From Paracoccus sigandri (GTDB lineage: Bacteria; Pseudomonadota; Alphaproteobacteria; Rhodobacterales; Rhodobacteraceae): a stretch of DNA of 64,000 nucleotides. This document shows, in pieces, positions 44,663-53,399 of this stretch. The position numbers and the translations under genes were made by a program. The first letter of the stretch is position 1. Every line of letters begins with the position of its first letter. The stretch lies in NCBI RefSeq assembly GCF_003709565.1, contig NZ_QNRC01000003.1:124001-188000 (forward strand). Reading direction: 5' to 3'. The notes under the pieces are model-generated. The model did no database searches. It saw nothing but the letters and a program-made list of their open reading frames with translations, and was not told where the DNA came from.

Positions 44663-45655
44663 ATGAGCATTCTGAGAAAGGCGCTGGCCACGGCCGCGAT
44701 GGCCTCGGCCCTGATGGCGGGGGCGGCGCAGGCCGAACAGCTGCGGATCGCGCTCGTCGCCAAGGCGCTTGGCATCGGCTTCTTCGAGGCCGCCAACAAG
44801 GGCGCGCAAGAGGCGGCGGCCGAGCTGGGCGATGTCGAGATCATCTATACCGGCCCGACCGACACCACCGCCGAAGGCCAGATCGAGGTCATCAACAGCC
44901 TGATCGCGCAGCGGGTGGACGCGATCGCCGTCAGCGCCAACGACACCGACGCGCTGGTGCCGACGCTGAAGCGCGCGATGGATCGCGGCATCACCGTCAT
45001 CAGCTGGGACAGCGGCGTCGCGCCCGAGGGGCGGCAGATGCACCTGAACCCGTCCTCGGCACCGCTGATCGGCAACATGATCATCAAGCTGGCCGCGGAC
45101 GAGCTGCCCGAGGGCGGCGATGTCGCGGTCCTGTCGGCCACCACCACCTCGACCAACCAGAACACCTGGATCGCCGAGATGGACAAGATCAAGGGCGACT
45201 ATCCCGACATCAATGTCGTGGCGACGGTCTATGGCGACGACCTGGCCGACAAGTCCTATCGCGAGGCGCAGGGGCTGATGCAGTCGCATCCGGACCTGAA
45301 GGCGATCATCGCCCCGACCTCGGTGGGCATCGTCGCCGCCGCGCAGGCCGTCACCGATGCCGGCAAGGTGGGCCAGGTGAACGTGACCGGGCTTGGCCTG
45401 CCCTCGGAAATGGCCGGGCATGTGAAATCGGGCGCCTCGAAAAGCTTCGCGATCTGGAACCCGATCGACCTGGGCTATTCGGCGACCATGATCGCCTATC
45501 ACCTGGCCAAGGACCACGCCACCGCCGAGCCGGGCGCGACGATCCCCATCGGCCGGATGGGCGAGGTGGTGCTGGACGACAATGCCGAGGCGGCGATGGC
45601 CGATCCCTTCGTCTATGACGAAACGAATATCGACGAGTTCAGCAGCGTCTTCTGA
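44663..45655 (+). CDS. rhaS: Rhamnose ABC transporter, periplasmic binding protein
   Basis: A 330-residue protein with a signal peptide ending near 'MAGAAQAEQ' (about residue 25) and a type I periplasmic-binding fold ('LRIALVAKALGIGFFEAANKGA', 'GPTDTTAEGQIEVINSLIAQRVDAI'). Belongs to the RbsB/XylF-like cluster that includes rhizobial RhaS. GGGGAGGAAC precedes ATG 44663. It is 35 bases after rhaR and followed by a hairpin before the ATPase gene. Confidence 0.9.
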   Translation: MSILRKALATAAMASALMAGAAQAEQLRIALVAKALGIGFFEAANKGAQEAAAELGDVEIIYTGPTDTTAEGQIEVINSLIAQRVDAIAVSANDTDALVPTLKRAMDRGITVISWDSGVAPEGRQMHLNPSSAPLIGNMIIKLAADELPEGGDVAVLSATTTSTNQNTWIAEMDKIKGDYPDINVVATVYGDDLADKSYREAQGLMQSHPDLKAIIAPTSVGIVAAAQAVTDAGKVGQVNVTGLGLPSEMAGHVKSGASKSFAIWNPIDLGYSATMIAYHLAKDHATAEPGATIPIGRMGEVVLDDNAEAAMADPFVYDETNIDEFSSVF

Positions 45656-45666
45656 GCCCTGTCCCC

Positions 45667-45691
45667 GGCCCGGCGGCCGCTTCGCCGGGCC
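45667..45691 (+). terminator. Hairpin between rhaS and rhaT
   Basis: GGCCCGGCG (45667-45675) pairs perfectly with CGCCGGGCC (45683-45691). Hairpins after binding-protein genes commonly protect the upstream mRNA or reduce read-through, giving more binding protein than ATPase. Confidence 0.5.
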
Positions 45692-45715
45692 GACCCATCC
45701 CGAAGGACCAGTCCC

Positions 45716-47242
45716 ATGCAAGCCACGCCCCCGGCCGCAGACGGCGCCCCGGTGCTGTCGCTGCGCGACATCGTCAAGACATTTCCCGGCGTCAGGGCGC
45801 TGAACGGCGTGCGGCTGGACCTGTTCCCCGGCCAGGTCACCGCGCTGATCGGCGAGAACGGCGCGGGAAAATCGACCATCGTCAAGATCCTGACCGGCAT
45901 CCATCAGCCCGACGAGGGGCGGATCATCGTCGATGGCACGGAAACCCGCTTCCCGACCGCGCAGGCGGCAGGGGCGGCCGGGGTGACGGCGATCCACCAG
46001 GAAACCGTGCTGTTCGACGAGATGACCGTGGCCGAGAACATCTTCATCGGCCACGCCCCGCGCACGCGCTGGGGCCTGATCGACCGCCGCGCCATGCGCC
46101 GGCGCGCGAAGGAAATCCTGGCCGGCATCGGCGCCGACCTGAACCCGGCTGCGCGGCTGCGCGACCTGGGCATCGCCAGCAAGCACCTGGTCGCCATCGC
46201 CCGCGCGCTGTCCATCGACGCCCGCGTGGTCATCATGGACGAACCCACCGCGGCCCTGTCCCACAAGGAGATCGCCGAGCTTTACGAGCTGGTCGAGAAG
46301 CTGAAGGCGCAGGGCAAGGCGATCCTGTTCATCAGCCACAAGTTCGACGAGATCTTCCGCATCGCCGACCGCTGGACCGTCTTCCGCGACGGCGCCTTCG
46401 TGGCCGAGGGGCTGATGGCCGAGGCGACCGAAGCCGGGCTGGTGCGGATGATGGTCGGCCGGTCCGTCGACCAGATCTATCCCAAGCGCCCCGCCCGGAT
46501 CGGCCCGCCGGCCCTGACCGTCGCCGGCTACTGCCACCCCACCGAATTCGAGGACATCACCTTCACCCTGCACCAGGGCGAGATCCTCGGCTTCTACGGC
46601 CTTGTGGGCGCCGGGCGCTCCGAGGTGATGCAGGCGCTGTTCGGCATCACCCGGCCCTCGAAGGGCGCCTGCCGCCTGGGCGATCAGGTGCGCGTCATCC
46701 GCTCGACCGCCCAGGCGGTGGCGGCGGGCATCGTCTATGTCCCCGAGGATCGCGGCCGGCAGGGCACGGTCAAGGGCCTGCCGATCTTCCAGAACGTCAC
46801 CCTGCCCTCGCTGGCGCGGACCAGCCGGGCGGGTTTCCTGCGGCTGGCCGAGGAATTCGCGCTGGCCCGCGAATACACGCAGAGGCTGGATCTGCGCGCC
46901 GCCAGCCTGGACCAGGACGTGGGCCTGCTGTCGGGGGGCAACCAGCAGAAGGTGGTGATCGCCAAATGGCTGGCCACGAAGCCGCGCATCATCATCCTGG
47001 ACGAGCCGACCAAGGGCATCGACATCGGCTCGAAGGCCGCCGTCCACGACTTCATGTCGGAACTGGCCGCCCAGGGGCTGGCCGTCATCATGGTCAGCAG
47101 CGAGATCCCCGAGGTGCTGGGCATGTCCGACCGCGTCATCGTCATGCGCGAAGGCCGCATCGCCGCCGAATTCACCGGCGATGACATGACGCCCGAAAAC
47201 CTGGTCCGCGCCGCCGTGGGCATCGAAGGAGCCGCCGCATGA
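45716..47242 (+). CDS. rhaT: Rhamnose ABC transporter ATPase (RbsA-type, double domain)
   Basis: A 508-residue ATPase with two ABC halves. Half 1: Walker A 'GENGAGKST', Walker B 'VVIMDEPTAAL'. Half 2: degenerate Walker A 'GLVGAGRSEV', intact signature 'LSGGNQQKVVIAKW' and Walker B 'IIILDEPTKGID'. In half 1 the signature segment 'LRDLGIASKHLVAIARAL' is degenerate. This split of one degenerate site per half is normal for RbsA/XylG types. Drives RhaP and RhaQ. Confidence 0.93.
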   Translation: MQATPPAADGAPVLSLRDIVKTFPGVRALNGVRLDLFPGQVTALIGENGAGKSTIVKILTGIHQPDEGRIIVDGTETRFPTAQAAGAAGVTAIHQETVLFDEMTVAENIFIGHAPRTRWGLIDRRAMRRRAKEILAGIGADLNPAARLRDLGIASKHLVAIARALSIDARVVIMDEPTAALSHKEIAELYELVEKLKAQGKAILFISHKFDEIFRIADRWTVFRDGAFVAEGLMAEATEAGLVRMMVGRSVDQIYPKRPARIGPPALTVAGYCHPTEFEDITFTLHQGEILGFYGLVGAGRSEVMQALFGITRPSKGACRLGDQVRVIRSTAQAVAAGIVYVPEDRGRQGTVKGLPIFQNVTLPSLARTSRAGFLRLAEEFALAREYTQRLDLRAASLDQDVGLLSGGNQQKVVIAKWLATKPRIIILDEPTKGIDIGSKAAVHDFMSELAAQGLAVIMVSSEIPEVLGMSDRVIVMREGRIAAEFTGDDMTPENLVRAAVGIEGAAA

Positions 47243-48228
47243 GCCTGCTGAAATCACGCGAGGCGATCCTGGCGCTGGCCATCCTGGCGCTGCTGGGGCT
47301 GATCGCCAGCCGCTTTCCCTCCTTCGTCAGCCCGCGCAGCCTGGCGCGGGTGCTGACCGACACCTCGCCGCTGATCCTGCTGGCGCTTGGCCAGATGGCG
47401 GTGATCCTGACCAAGTGCATCGACCTGTCGGTGGCGGCCAACCTGGCGCTCTGCGGCATGGTCGCGGCGCTGCTGAACGGGGCGGGCGTGCCGCTGCCGC
47501 TGATCCTGCTGGCGGTGATCGCGCTTGGCGCGGCGCTTGGCGCCTTCAACGGGGTGCTGGTCTGGAAGCTGGGCATCCCCTCGATCGTGGTGACGCTGGG
47601 AACAATGACCATCTATCGCGGCACGATCTTTTTGCTGACCGGCGGCGCATGGGTCAACGCCCACCAGATGAGCGCGGCCTTCAAGGCCTTCCCGCGCACG
47701 GTCATCGCCGGCCTGCCGGTCATGGCCTGGATCGCCGTCGCGGTGACGGCGGGCTTCGCGCTGCTGATGACCCGCACGCCGCTGGGGCGCGCCTTCTACG
47801 CGGCGGGCGGCAATCCCCATGCGGCGGTCTATACCGGGATCTCGGTCGGGCGGACGCAGTTCCTGGCCTTCGTGCTGGCCGGGGCGCTGGCCGGGCTGAC
47901 CGGCTATCTGTGGGTGGCGCGCTATGCGGTCGCCTATGTCGACATCGCCGGCGGGTTCGAGCTGGACGTGGTCGCCGCCTGCGTGATCGGAGGCATCGCC
48001 ATCGCCGGGGGCGCGGGCACCGTCGCGGGCTGCGTGATGGGGGCGCTGTTCCTGGGGATCATCAAGAACGCCCTGCCGGTGGTCGGCATCTCGCCCTTCT
48101 GGCAGATGGCGATCTCGGGCAGCGCGATCCTGATCGCCATCGCCTTCAACGCCGCCAGCCGGCGCGAGCCGGGCCGGATCATCCTGAAGAAGGCCGAAGC
48201 CCGCCAGCTGCAGGAGGCCGGCCAATGA
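47239..48228 (+). CDS. rhaP: Rhamnose ABC transporter permease
   Basis: A 329-residue permease of the RbsC/XylH type with eight to ten membrane helices. The family runs 'LAALN/AFNGVLVWKLGIPSIVVTLGTMTIYRG' and 'DVVAACVIGGIAIAGGAGTVAGCVMGALFLG' are both present. Overlaps the ATPase stop and the second permease start by four bases each. Confidence 0.92.
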   Translation: MSLLKSREAILALAILALLGLIASRFPSFVSPRSLARVLTDTSPLILLALGQMAVILTKCIDLSVAANLALCGMVAALLNGAGVPLPLILLAVIALGAALGAFNGVLVWKLGIPSIVVTLGTMTIYRGTIFLLTGGAWVNAHQMSAAFKAFPRTVIAGLPVMAWIAVAVTAGFALLMTRTPLGRAFYAAGGNPHAAVYTGISVGRTQFLAFVLAGALAGLTGYLWVARYAVAYVDIAGGFELDVVAACVIGGIAIAGGAGTVAGCVMGALFLGIIKNALPVVGISPFWQMAISGSAILIAIAFNAASRREPGRIILKKAEARQLQEAGQ

Positions 48229-49244
48229 GCCCGCATGATTCCCGCCTTCCCGACCACCCGACGACCGCCGGCCGCCACATCCCCGATCGCCTGACCAGCC
48301 CCGCCGCCCGCGCGCTGAAAAGCTGGGAGGCGCTGCTGCTGGTCGTGGCCATCGCCATCTTCATCATGAACGCGATGGCCTCGCCCTGGTTCCTCGATCC
48401 GTGGAGCCTGTCGGACGCCACCTTCAACTTCACCGAAAAGGCGATGATCGCCTTCGCCATGGCGATGCTGATCGTGGCGGGGGAAATCGACCTGTCGGTC
48501 GGCGCGATCATCGCGCTGGCCTCGACGGTGATGGGGGTGGCGATGTCGGCGGGGGCGCCGGTGCCGGTGCTGGTTCTGCTGGGGCTGGGCACCGGGCTGG
48601 CCTGCGGCGCCTTCAACGGGCTTCTGGTGGCGCGCTTCGGCCTGCCCTCGATCGTCGTCACCATCGGCACGATGAGCCTGTTTCGCGGCATCAGCTATAT
48701 CGTGCTGGGCGACGGCGCCTTTACCGGCTATCCGGCCGGCTTCGCCTGGTTCGGGCAGGGCTATGTCTTCTGGGTCGTCACGGTGGAACTGGTGATCTTC
48801 GCCCTTGCCGCGCTGGCATTCGGCATCCTGCTGCACCGCACGAATTTCGGGCGCATGGTCTATGCCATCGGCAACAACGCCACCGCCGCGCGGTTTTCCG
48901 GCATCCGCGTGGACCGCATCCGCTTCATCCTGTTCCTGCTGACCGGGCTGATGAGCGGGGTCGCCGCGATCTGCCTGACCTCGCGGCTGGGCTCCACCCG
49001 GCCCTCGATCGCCTCGGGATTCGAGCTGGAGGTGGTCACCATCGTCGTGCTGGGCGGGGTCAGCATCCTCGGCGGGTCGGGGACGATCCCCGGCGTGGTG
49101 CTGGCGGCGCTGGTCATGGGGCTGGTGACCTTCGGGCTGGGGCTGATGAACGTGCCGGGCATCGTCATGTCGATCGTCGTCGGCGCGCTGCTGATCGGCG
49201 TCATCGCCCTGCCGCGCCTGCTGGCCATGGCCAGGGGGCGCTAG
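48225..49244 (+). CDS. rhaQ: Rhamnose ABC transporter permease
   Basis: A 339-residue second RbsC-type permease with '[20 protein letters not shown]' and '[27 protein letters not shown]'. A 45-residue hydrophilic N terminus precedes the first helix. Forms the heterodimeric channel with RhaP. ATG 48225 overlaps the rhaP stop. Confidence 0.92.
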   Translation: MSPHDSRLPDHPTTAGRHIPDRLTSPAARALKSWEALLLVVAIAIFIMNAMASPWFLDPWSLSDATFNFTEKAMIAFAMAMLIVAGEIDLSVGAIIALASTVMGVAMSAGAPVPVLVLLGLGTGLACGAFNGLLVARFGLPSIVVTIGTMSLFRGISYIVLGDGAFTGYPAGFAWFGQGYVFWVVTVELVIFALAALAFGILLHRTNFGRMVYAIGNNATAARFSGIRVDRIRFILFLLTGLMSGVAAICLTSRLGSTRPSIASGFELEVVTIVVLGGVSILGGSGTIPGVVLAALVMGLVTFGLGLMNVPGIVMSIVVGALLIGVIALPRLLAMARGR

Positions 49245-49245
49245 G

Positions 49246-49560
49246 ATGCAGAAATACGCCTTCCGCATGATGCTGAAGCCCGGCATGGCCCAGGAATACC
49301 GCCGCCGCCACGACGCGATCTGGCCGGAACTGGCCGAATTGCTGCGCGCGGCGGGGATCCGGGACTACTCGATCCACCTGGACCCGGAAACGGATGCGCT
49401 GTTCGCGGTGCTGTGGCGGCGCGACGATCACGGCATGGACGATCTGCCCGGCCATCCGGTGATGCGGCGCTGGTGGGCGCATATGGCCGACCTGATGCAG
49501 ACCCACCCGGACGGCCAGCCCGTCGCCGTCCCGCTGATCCCGATGTTCCATCTGCCATGA
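49246..49560 (+). CDS. rhaU: L-rhamnose mutarotase
   Basis: A 104-residue protein equal in length to characterised RhaM/RhaU (104 aa). The conserved Tyr-His set is visible: '[13 protein letters not shown]' (Tyr18, His22) and the Trp pair in '[10 protein letters not shown]'. It interconverts alpha and beta anomers of L-rhamnose after import. Starts one base after the rhaQ stop. Confidence 0.92.
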   Translation: MQKYAFRMMLKPGMAQEYRRRHDAIWPELAELLRAAGIRDYSIHLDPETDALFAVLWRRDDHGMDDLPGHPVMRRWWAHMADLMQTHPDGQPVAVPLIPMFHLP

Positions 49561-50915
49561 CGCGCATCGCCGTCATCGACATCGGCAAGACCAATGCCAA
49601 GCTGGCGCTGGTCGATGCCGCCACCCTGTCCGAGATCGAGGTGGTCACCCGCCCGAACCGCCCCCTGCCCGGCCCGCCCTGGCCGCATGCCGATCTGGAC
49701 GGGCACTGGCGGTTCTTCCTGCACCACCTGGCGGGCTTCCACCAGCGCCACGGCATCGACGCGATCTCGGTCACCACGCATGGCGCCTCGGCGGTGCTGC
49801 TGGACGCGAGCGGAGGCGCGCTGCCGATGCTGGATTACGAACATCCCGGCCCCGATGCGCTGGCCGCCGCCTATGACGCGATCCGGCCCGATTTCGCGCG
49901 CAGCGGTTCTCCGCGCCTGCCCGCCGGGCTGAACCTGGGCGCGCAGCTGCACTGGCTGCTGCATACGCAGCCGGACCTGCGCGACCGCATCGCCCATATC
50001 GTCACCTATCCGCAATACTGGGGCTGGCGCCTGACCGGAGAGCTGGCCAGCGACGTGACCTCGCTGGGATGCCATACCGATCTGTGGGACCCGTGGCGGG
50101 GCGAATTCTCGGAGCTGCCGGCGCGGCTGGGGCTGGCGGATCGGATCGCGCCCGCCCGCCGCCCGGCCGAGGTGCTGGGCCGGCTGCGCCCCTCTGTCGC
50201 GGCGCGGACCGGGCTGCGCGCCGGAACGCCGGTGATGGTCGGCATCCATGACAGCAATGCCTCGCTCTACCCCTATGTGCTTGGCCAGGCGGCGCCTTTC
50301 GCGGTGGTCTCGACCGGGACATGGGTGGTGGCGATGGCGGTGGGCGGGGACCCGGTCGCGCTGGACCCGGCGCGCGACGTCTTGGTGAACGTGAACGCGC
50401 TTGGCCAGCCGGTGCCCTCGGGGCGCTTCATGGGCGGGCGGGAATTCGAGGTGATCCGCGCGGGATCAAACGCCGTCCCCGGCGATGCCGACCGCGCGCG
50501 GGTGCTGCGCGACGGGCTGGCGATCCTGCCCGCGATCGAGCCGGAATCGGGGCCGTTCCGGGGCCGCGCGATGCGCTGGAGCACTGATGCGCACAGCGAT
50601 GGCGAGCGGATGGTCGCGCTGTCCTGGTATCTAGCGCTGATGACCGAAACCTGCCTCGGGCTGGTCGGGGCATGCGGGCCGGTGATCGTCGAGGGCCCCT
50701 TTGCCCGCAACCGCGATTTCCTGGCGATGCTGGCCGCGCGCCACCCCCAGGGCGTGCGCTGCGCCGCCTCCGCCTCCGCGACCGGGACCTCGGCCGGGGC
50801 GGCGATGCTGGCGCTGGACCGCGCGATGCCGGTGCAGACCCGGCCCGTCGCGCCCCCCGCCGATGCCGCGGCCCTGCGCGCCTATGGCGATGCCTGGCAG
50901 GCGGCGCTGGCCTGA
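49557..50915 (+). CDS. rhaK: L-rhamnulokinase (FGGY family)
   Basis: A 452-residue FGGY-family kinase: phosphate loop '[13 protein letters not shown]' at the N terminus, '[12 protein letters not shown]', a second nucleotide motif 'VVSTGTWVV' and 'IVEGPFARN'. Phosphorylates L-rhamnulose for RhaD. In R. leguminosarum RhaK is needed for RhaSTPQ transport as well as kinase activity. Its ATG overlaps the rhaU stop (ATGA). Last gene of the rha operon; convergent with the gene at 50928. Confidence 0.9.
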   Translation: MTRIAVIDIGKTNAKLALVDAATLSEIEVVTRPNRPLPGPPWPHADLDGHWRFFLHHLAGFHQRHGIDAISVTTHGASAVLLDASGGALPMLDYEHPGPDALAAAYDAIRPDFARSGSPRLPAGLNLGAQLHWLLHTQPDLRDRIAHIVTYPQYWGWRLTGELASDVTSLGCHTDLWDPWRGEFSELPARLGLADRIAPARRPAEVLGRLRPSVAARTGLRAGTPVMVGIHDSNASLYPYVLGQAAPFAVVSTGTWVVAMAVGGDPVALDPARDVLVNVNALGQPVPSGRFMGGREFEVIRAGSNAVPGDADRARVLRDGLAILPAIEPESGPFRGRAMRWSTDAHSDGERMVALSWYLALMTETCLGLVGACGPVIVEGPFARNRDFLAMLAARHPQGVRCAASASATGTSAGAAMLALDRAMPVQTRPVAPPADAAALRAYGDAWQAALA

Positions 50916-50927
50916 CGCCGGATCGCC

Positions 50928-52223
50928 CTACCGCAGCGCCTCGGCCACCGGCCGGCGATAGATCAGCCGCGCGGGGACCAGCGACAGGATCAGGCTCAGC
51001 GCCAGCAGCAGCCCGATCAGGCGCAGCTCGACCAGCCCGATCCGGGGCGTCATGGCGATGCCGGTTTCGGCAGAAATCACCGACGAGACGCCGCCCGCCA
51101 CCAGCAGTCCCAGCGGCAGCCCGATCAGCGTGCCCGCCCAGATCAGCAGCGCGACATAGAGCCAGACCGTCAGGAAGATGAACCGCCCCGGCGCGCCCAG
51201 GGCCCGCAGCACGGCAAAGCGCTGCCGCTGCAGGTCCAGGACCGCCAGCAGCCCCGCCAGGATCGCCGCCACCACCAGAAGCTGCGCCGCCAGCGTCAGC
51301 GCCGACATGATCCGCGCCACGTCGCCCAGAAGGCCGTAAAGCTCGGCCAGCACCTCGGCCGGGAAGAAGGCCGTGCTGCCCTCGCCGCGCCAGCGCGAGC
51401 GCAGGTCATAGGCGGCGGCATAGTTTTGGGGCTTGACCACGACCGCCGGGACGCCGGGCAGATGCTGGGCCGCGAAGGGCGGGCCGATGCGCTCGCCCTC
51501 CTCGGGGGCGTGTCCCAGCGGCAGGGAATGGGCGTGCCAGGTATATTCGATTGGCACGATCACCGCCCGGTCCCAGGACGTGCCGGTCGGTTGCATCCGC
51601 CCCACCACCGTCACCGGGTCATGCAGATGCTGATGCGGCTGCTGCGCCTCCTCGGCATGGTCGTCGTCATGCGCATGGCCGTGATCGTCGTCATGGTCGT
51701 GGTCATGCGCGTCCCCGGCATGATCCGCATCGCCCACCTCTCCGGCGTCGCCATGGGCGATGTCGATGGTGGTGCCAAGCGGGATACCCGCCGCCGCGCC
51801 GACCACCGCCTCTTGCCTTGCCGCAAAGAGGCGGCCCTCGGCCAACCCGCCGCCCAGGTGATCCACGAATTCGGCCGTCGTGCCCACCACCTGCCGGCCC
51901 AGATAGCTGTCGCCGAAGCCGATGGGCGCGATGAAATCCGCCCGTTCCTCGGCCATCAGCGCCGCCAGCAGCTCGGGCGACAGCAAGCCGCCCGCGGTCG
52001 GGTCCAGATAGACGACCGAGAACAGCACATCCGTCTGGCTGCCCGGCGCGGCGACGATCAGGTCGAAAGCGTCCGCCGCCGTGCCGCTGCCCTGCCGCAG
52101 CGCGCGTTCCTGCGCGGAAATGGCGATCCCCAGCGCGACGGTGGCGGCGATGATGCAGATAAACAGCAGCGCCGTCAGCCAGCTGCGGCGCAGGGCGGCG
52201 AGGATGATGGGAAAGGGGTTCAC
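50928..52223 (-). CDS. MacB/FtsX-like ABC permease with a His/Asp-rich periplasmic loop
   Basis: A 431-residue permease: one N-terminal helix (about 15-37), a large periplasmic domain, and three C-terminal helices (from about 300). In the periplasmic domain residues 157-201 contain 12 His and many Asp ('DAHDHDHDDDHGHAHDDDHA'), which is a typical zinc-binding run. The neighbouring ATPase and DUF3299 protein recall the Zur-controlled MacB-like operon of Pseudomonas (PA4063-PA4066). Zinc handling in the periplasm or membrane is therefore likely. Overlaps the ATPase gene by four bases. A general lipoprotein-release role is the alternative. Confidence 0.78.
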   Translation of the reverse strand: MNPFPIILAALRRSWLTALLFICIIAATVALGIAISAQERALRQGSGTAADAFDLIVAAPGSQTDVLFSVVYLDPTAGGLLSPELLAALMAEERADFIAPIGFGDSYLGRQVVGTTAEFVDHLGGGLAEGRLFAARQEAVVGAAAGIPLGTTIDIAHGDAGEVGDADHAGDAHDHDHDDDHGHAHDDDHAEEAQQPHQHLHDPVTVVGRMQPTGTSWDRAVIVPIEYTWHAHSLPLGHAPEEGERIGPPFAAQHLPGVPAVVVKPQNYAAAYDLRSRWRGEGSTAFFPAEVLAELYGLLGDVARIMSALTLAAQLLVVAAILAGLLAVLDLQRQRFAVLRALGAPGRFIFLTVWLYVALLIWAGTLIGLPLGLLVAGGVSSVISAETGIAMTPRIGLVELRLIGLLLALSLILSLVPARLIYRRPVAEALR

Positions 52224-52900
52224 GACAGTCTCTCCAGCGCGCCTTGCGCGACCTGCAGGCGGTGGTCGGCCAGGGCGTGGAGCCGGTCGTCATGGCTGGC
52301 CACGATGACCAGCCGGTCCTCGGTCCGGGCCAGGTCCGCCAGCAGCCGCGCCACCTCCGCCCCGGCGGCGGCATCCAGGCTGGCGGTGGGTTCGTCCGCG
52401 AAGATCACCGCCGGGTCGAAGATCAGCGCCCGCGCCAGCGCCACGCGCTGCTGTTCGCCGCGCGACAGCACGGCGGCGGTCTTGCGCCCCATGGGCACGC
52501 CCAGGCGGTCCAGCAGCGCCTGGGCCCGGTCGCGCCGGTCGCCGGCGCGGAAGCTGCCGAACCAGACCGGGGCCAGCACGTTCTCCAGCGGCGACAGTTC
52601 CTCGATCAGGTGGAAGCCCTGGAAGACAAAGCCCGCATTGCGCCGGCGCCATCGGTCGCGCGCGGCCTCGGTCAGAAGCGCGTGATCGGTGCCGTCCCAC
52701 AGGATCCTGCCGGCGCCGGGCGACAGCAGGCCGGACAGCAGGTAGAGCAGCGTCGATTTCCCCGACCCCGAGGCCCCGGAGATCGTCGCCAGCCCGCCCG
52801 ATGCAAGCTCCAGCCGGTCCACGGCGATGATCGTGCGCCGGTCCGCGCCCCGGCCCGCCTGGAAGCGCAGACCATTTACCGACAGGGTCGCGCGGGGCAT
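52220..52900 (-). CDS. ABC ATPase (LolD/MacB type) partner of the His-rich permease
   Basis: A 226-residue ATPase: Walker A 'GASGSGKST', Q-loop 'VFQGFHL', a modified signature 'LSRGEQQRVALARAL' (Arg for the first Gly of LSGGE), and Walker B 'VIFADEPTASLD'. Size and motif set match LolD/MacB-type mechanotransmission ATPases. ATG 52900 is two bases after the DUF3299 stop. Works with the permease at 50928-52223. Confidence 0.85.
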   Translation of the reverse strand: MPRATLSVNGLRFQAGRGADRRTIIAVDRLELASGGLATISGASGSGKSTLLYLLSGLLSPGAGRILWDGTDHALLTEAARDRWRRRNAGFVFQGFHLIEELSPLENVLAPVWFGSFRAGDRRDRAQALLDRLGVPMGRKTAAVLSRGEQQRVALARALIFDPAVIFADEPTASLDAAAGAEVARLLADLARTEDRLVIVASHDDRLHALADHRLQVAQGALERLS

Positions 52901-52902
52901 GG

Positions 52903-53328
52903 TCACAGCCTTCTGTAGGTGATGTCGCGCAGCCGCAGGAAACTGACGAAGCCGGTTTCCTCGTCGGTCTCGAAGCCGGTCTCGAACCGGCCGGTGACGC
53001 GGATCAGGTCGGTATAGCGGACCACCTCGACCGGCCTTTCGGAATAGGCCAGCACGATGTCGATGGGCCATTCGGCCTCGGTCTCGCAGAAGGGGCAGAC
53101 CGACATCGGCCGCCGGGTCAGCACGAAGAAGTCGATCTGGGGCTTCAGCGGCGGCGCCATGTAGCCGGTCATCTGGACCAGCTGCCCGTCCAGCGCGGCG
53201 GCGGCGGGCGTCAGTTCGCGCCCCCGGACATAGAGATCCGCGAAGCGCAACGGCACCGCCTCGGCCAGCGCAAGGCGCGGCTGAAGCAGCAGTGCGGCGG
53301 CGGTGGCGGCGAAGGCGCGGCGGTCCAT
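52903..53328 (-). CDS. DUF3299 family periplasmic protein
   Basis: A 141-residue protein with a signal peptide ending near 'PRLALAEAVP' (Tat-like start MDRRAF). Its 'SVCPFCETEAEWP' (Cys78, Cys81) and 'GYMAPPLKPQIDFFVLTRRP' are the DUF3299 hallmarks. The CxxC pair could bind metal or undergo redox. DUF3299 genes commonly sit beside MacB-like zinc transport genes. First gene of this three-gene unit, 71 bases downstream of phoA in the same direction; no Zur-box-like site is visible upstream. Confidence 0.75.
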   Translation of the reverse strand: MDRRAFAATAAALLLQPRLALAEAVPLRFADLYVRGRELTPAAAALDGQLVQMTGYMAPPLKPQIDFFVLTRRPMSVCPFCETEAEWPIDIVLAYSERPVEVVRYTDLIRVTGRFETGFETDEETGFVSFLRLRDITYRRL

Positions 53329-53356
53329 GGCGGTCTCGGGCTGGGGGAACGGGGCA

Positions 53357-53380
53357 GGCCGCCGGAGGGTTCCGGCGGCC
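53357..53380. terminator. Hairpin between alkaline phosphatase and DUF3299 genes
   Basis: GGCCGCCGGA (53357-53366) pairs perfectly with TCCGGCGGCC (53371-53380) around a four-base loop. No T tract follows in the leftward direction, so it may only partly reduce transcription from phoA into the metal-transport genes. Confidence 0.5.
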
Positions 53381-53399
53381 GCGTCCCTGTCGGGAACGG

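Noticed and set aside
44504-47257. A 917-codon open frame on the minus strand opposite rhaR, rhaS and rhaT
   Set aside because: It mirrors well-recognised genes on the plus strand; the residues are rich in His, Gly, Arg and Asp without any domain. This is a GC-rich antisense artefact.
53329-53399. Possible Zur box before the DUF3299 gene
   Set aside because: The gap is GC-rich and consists mainly of a hairpin; no AT-rich TGTTATA-type palindrome is present.
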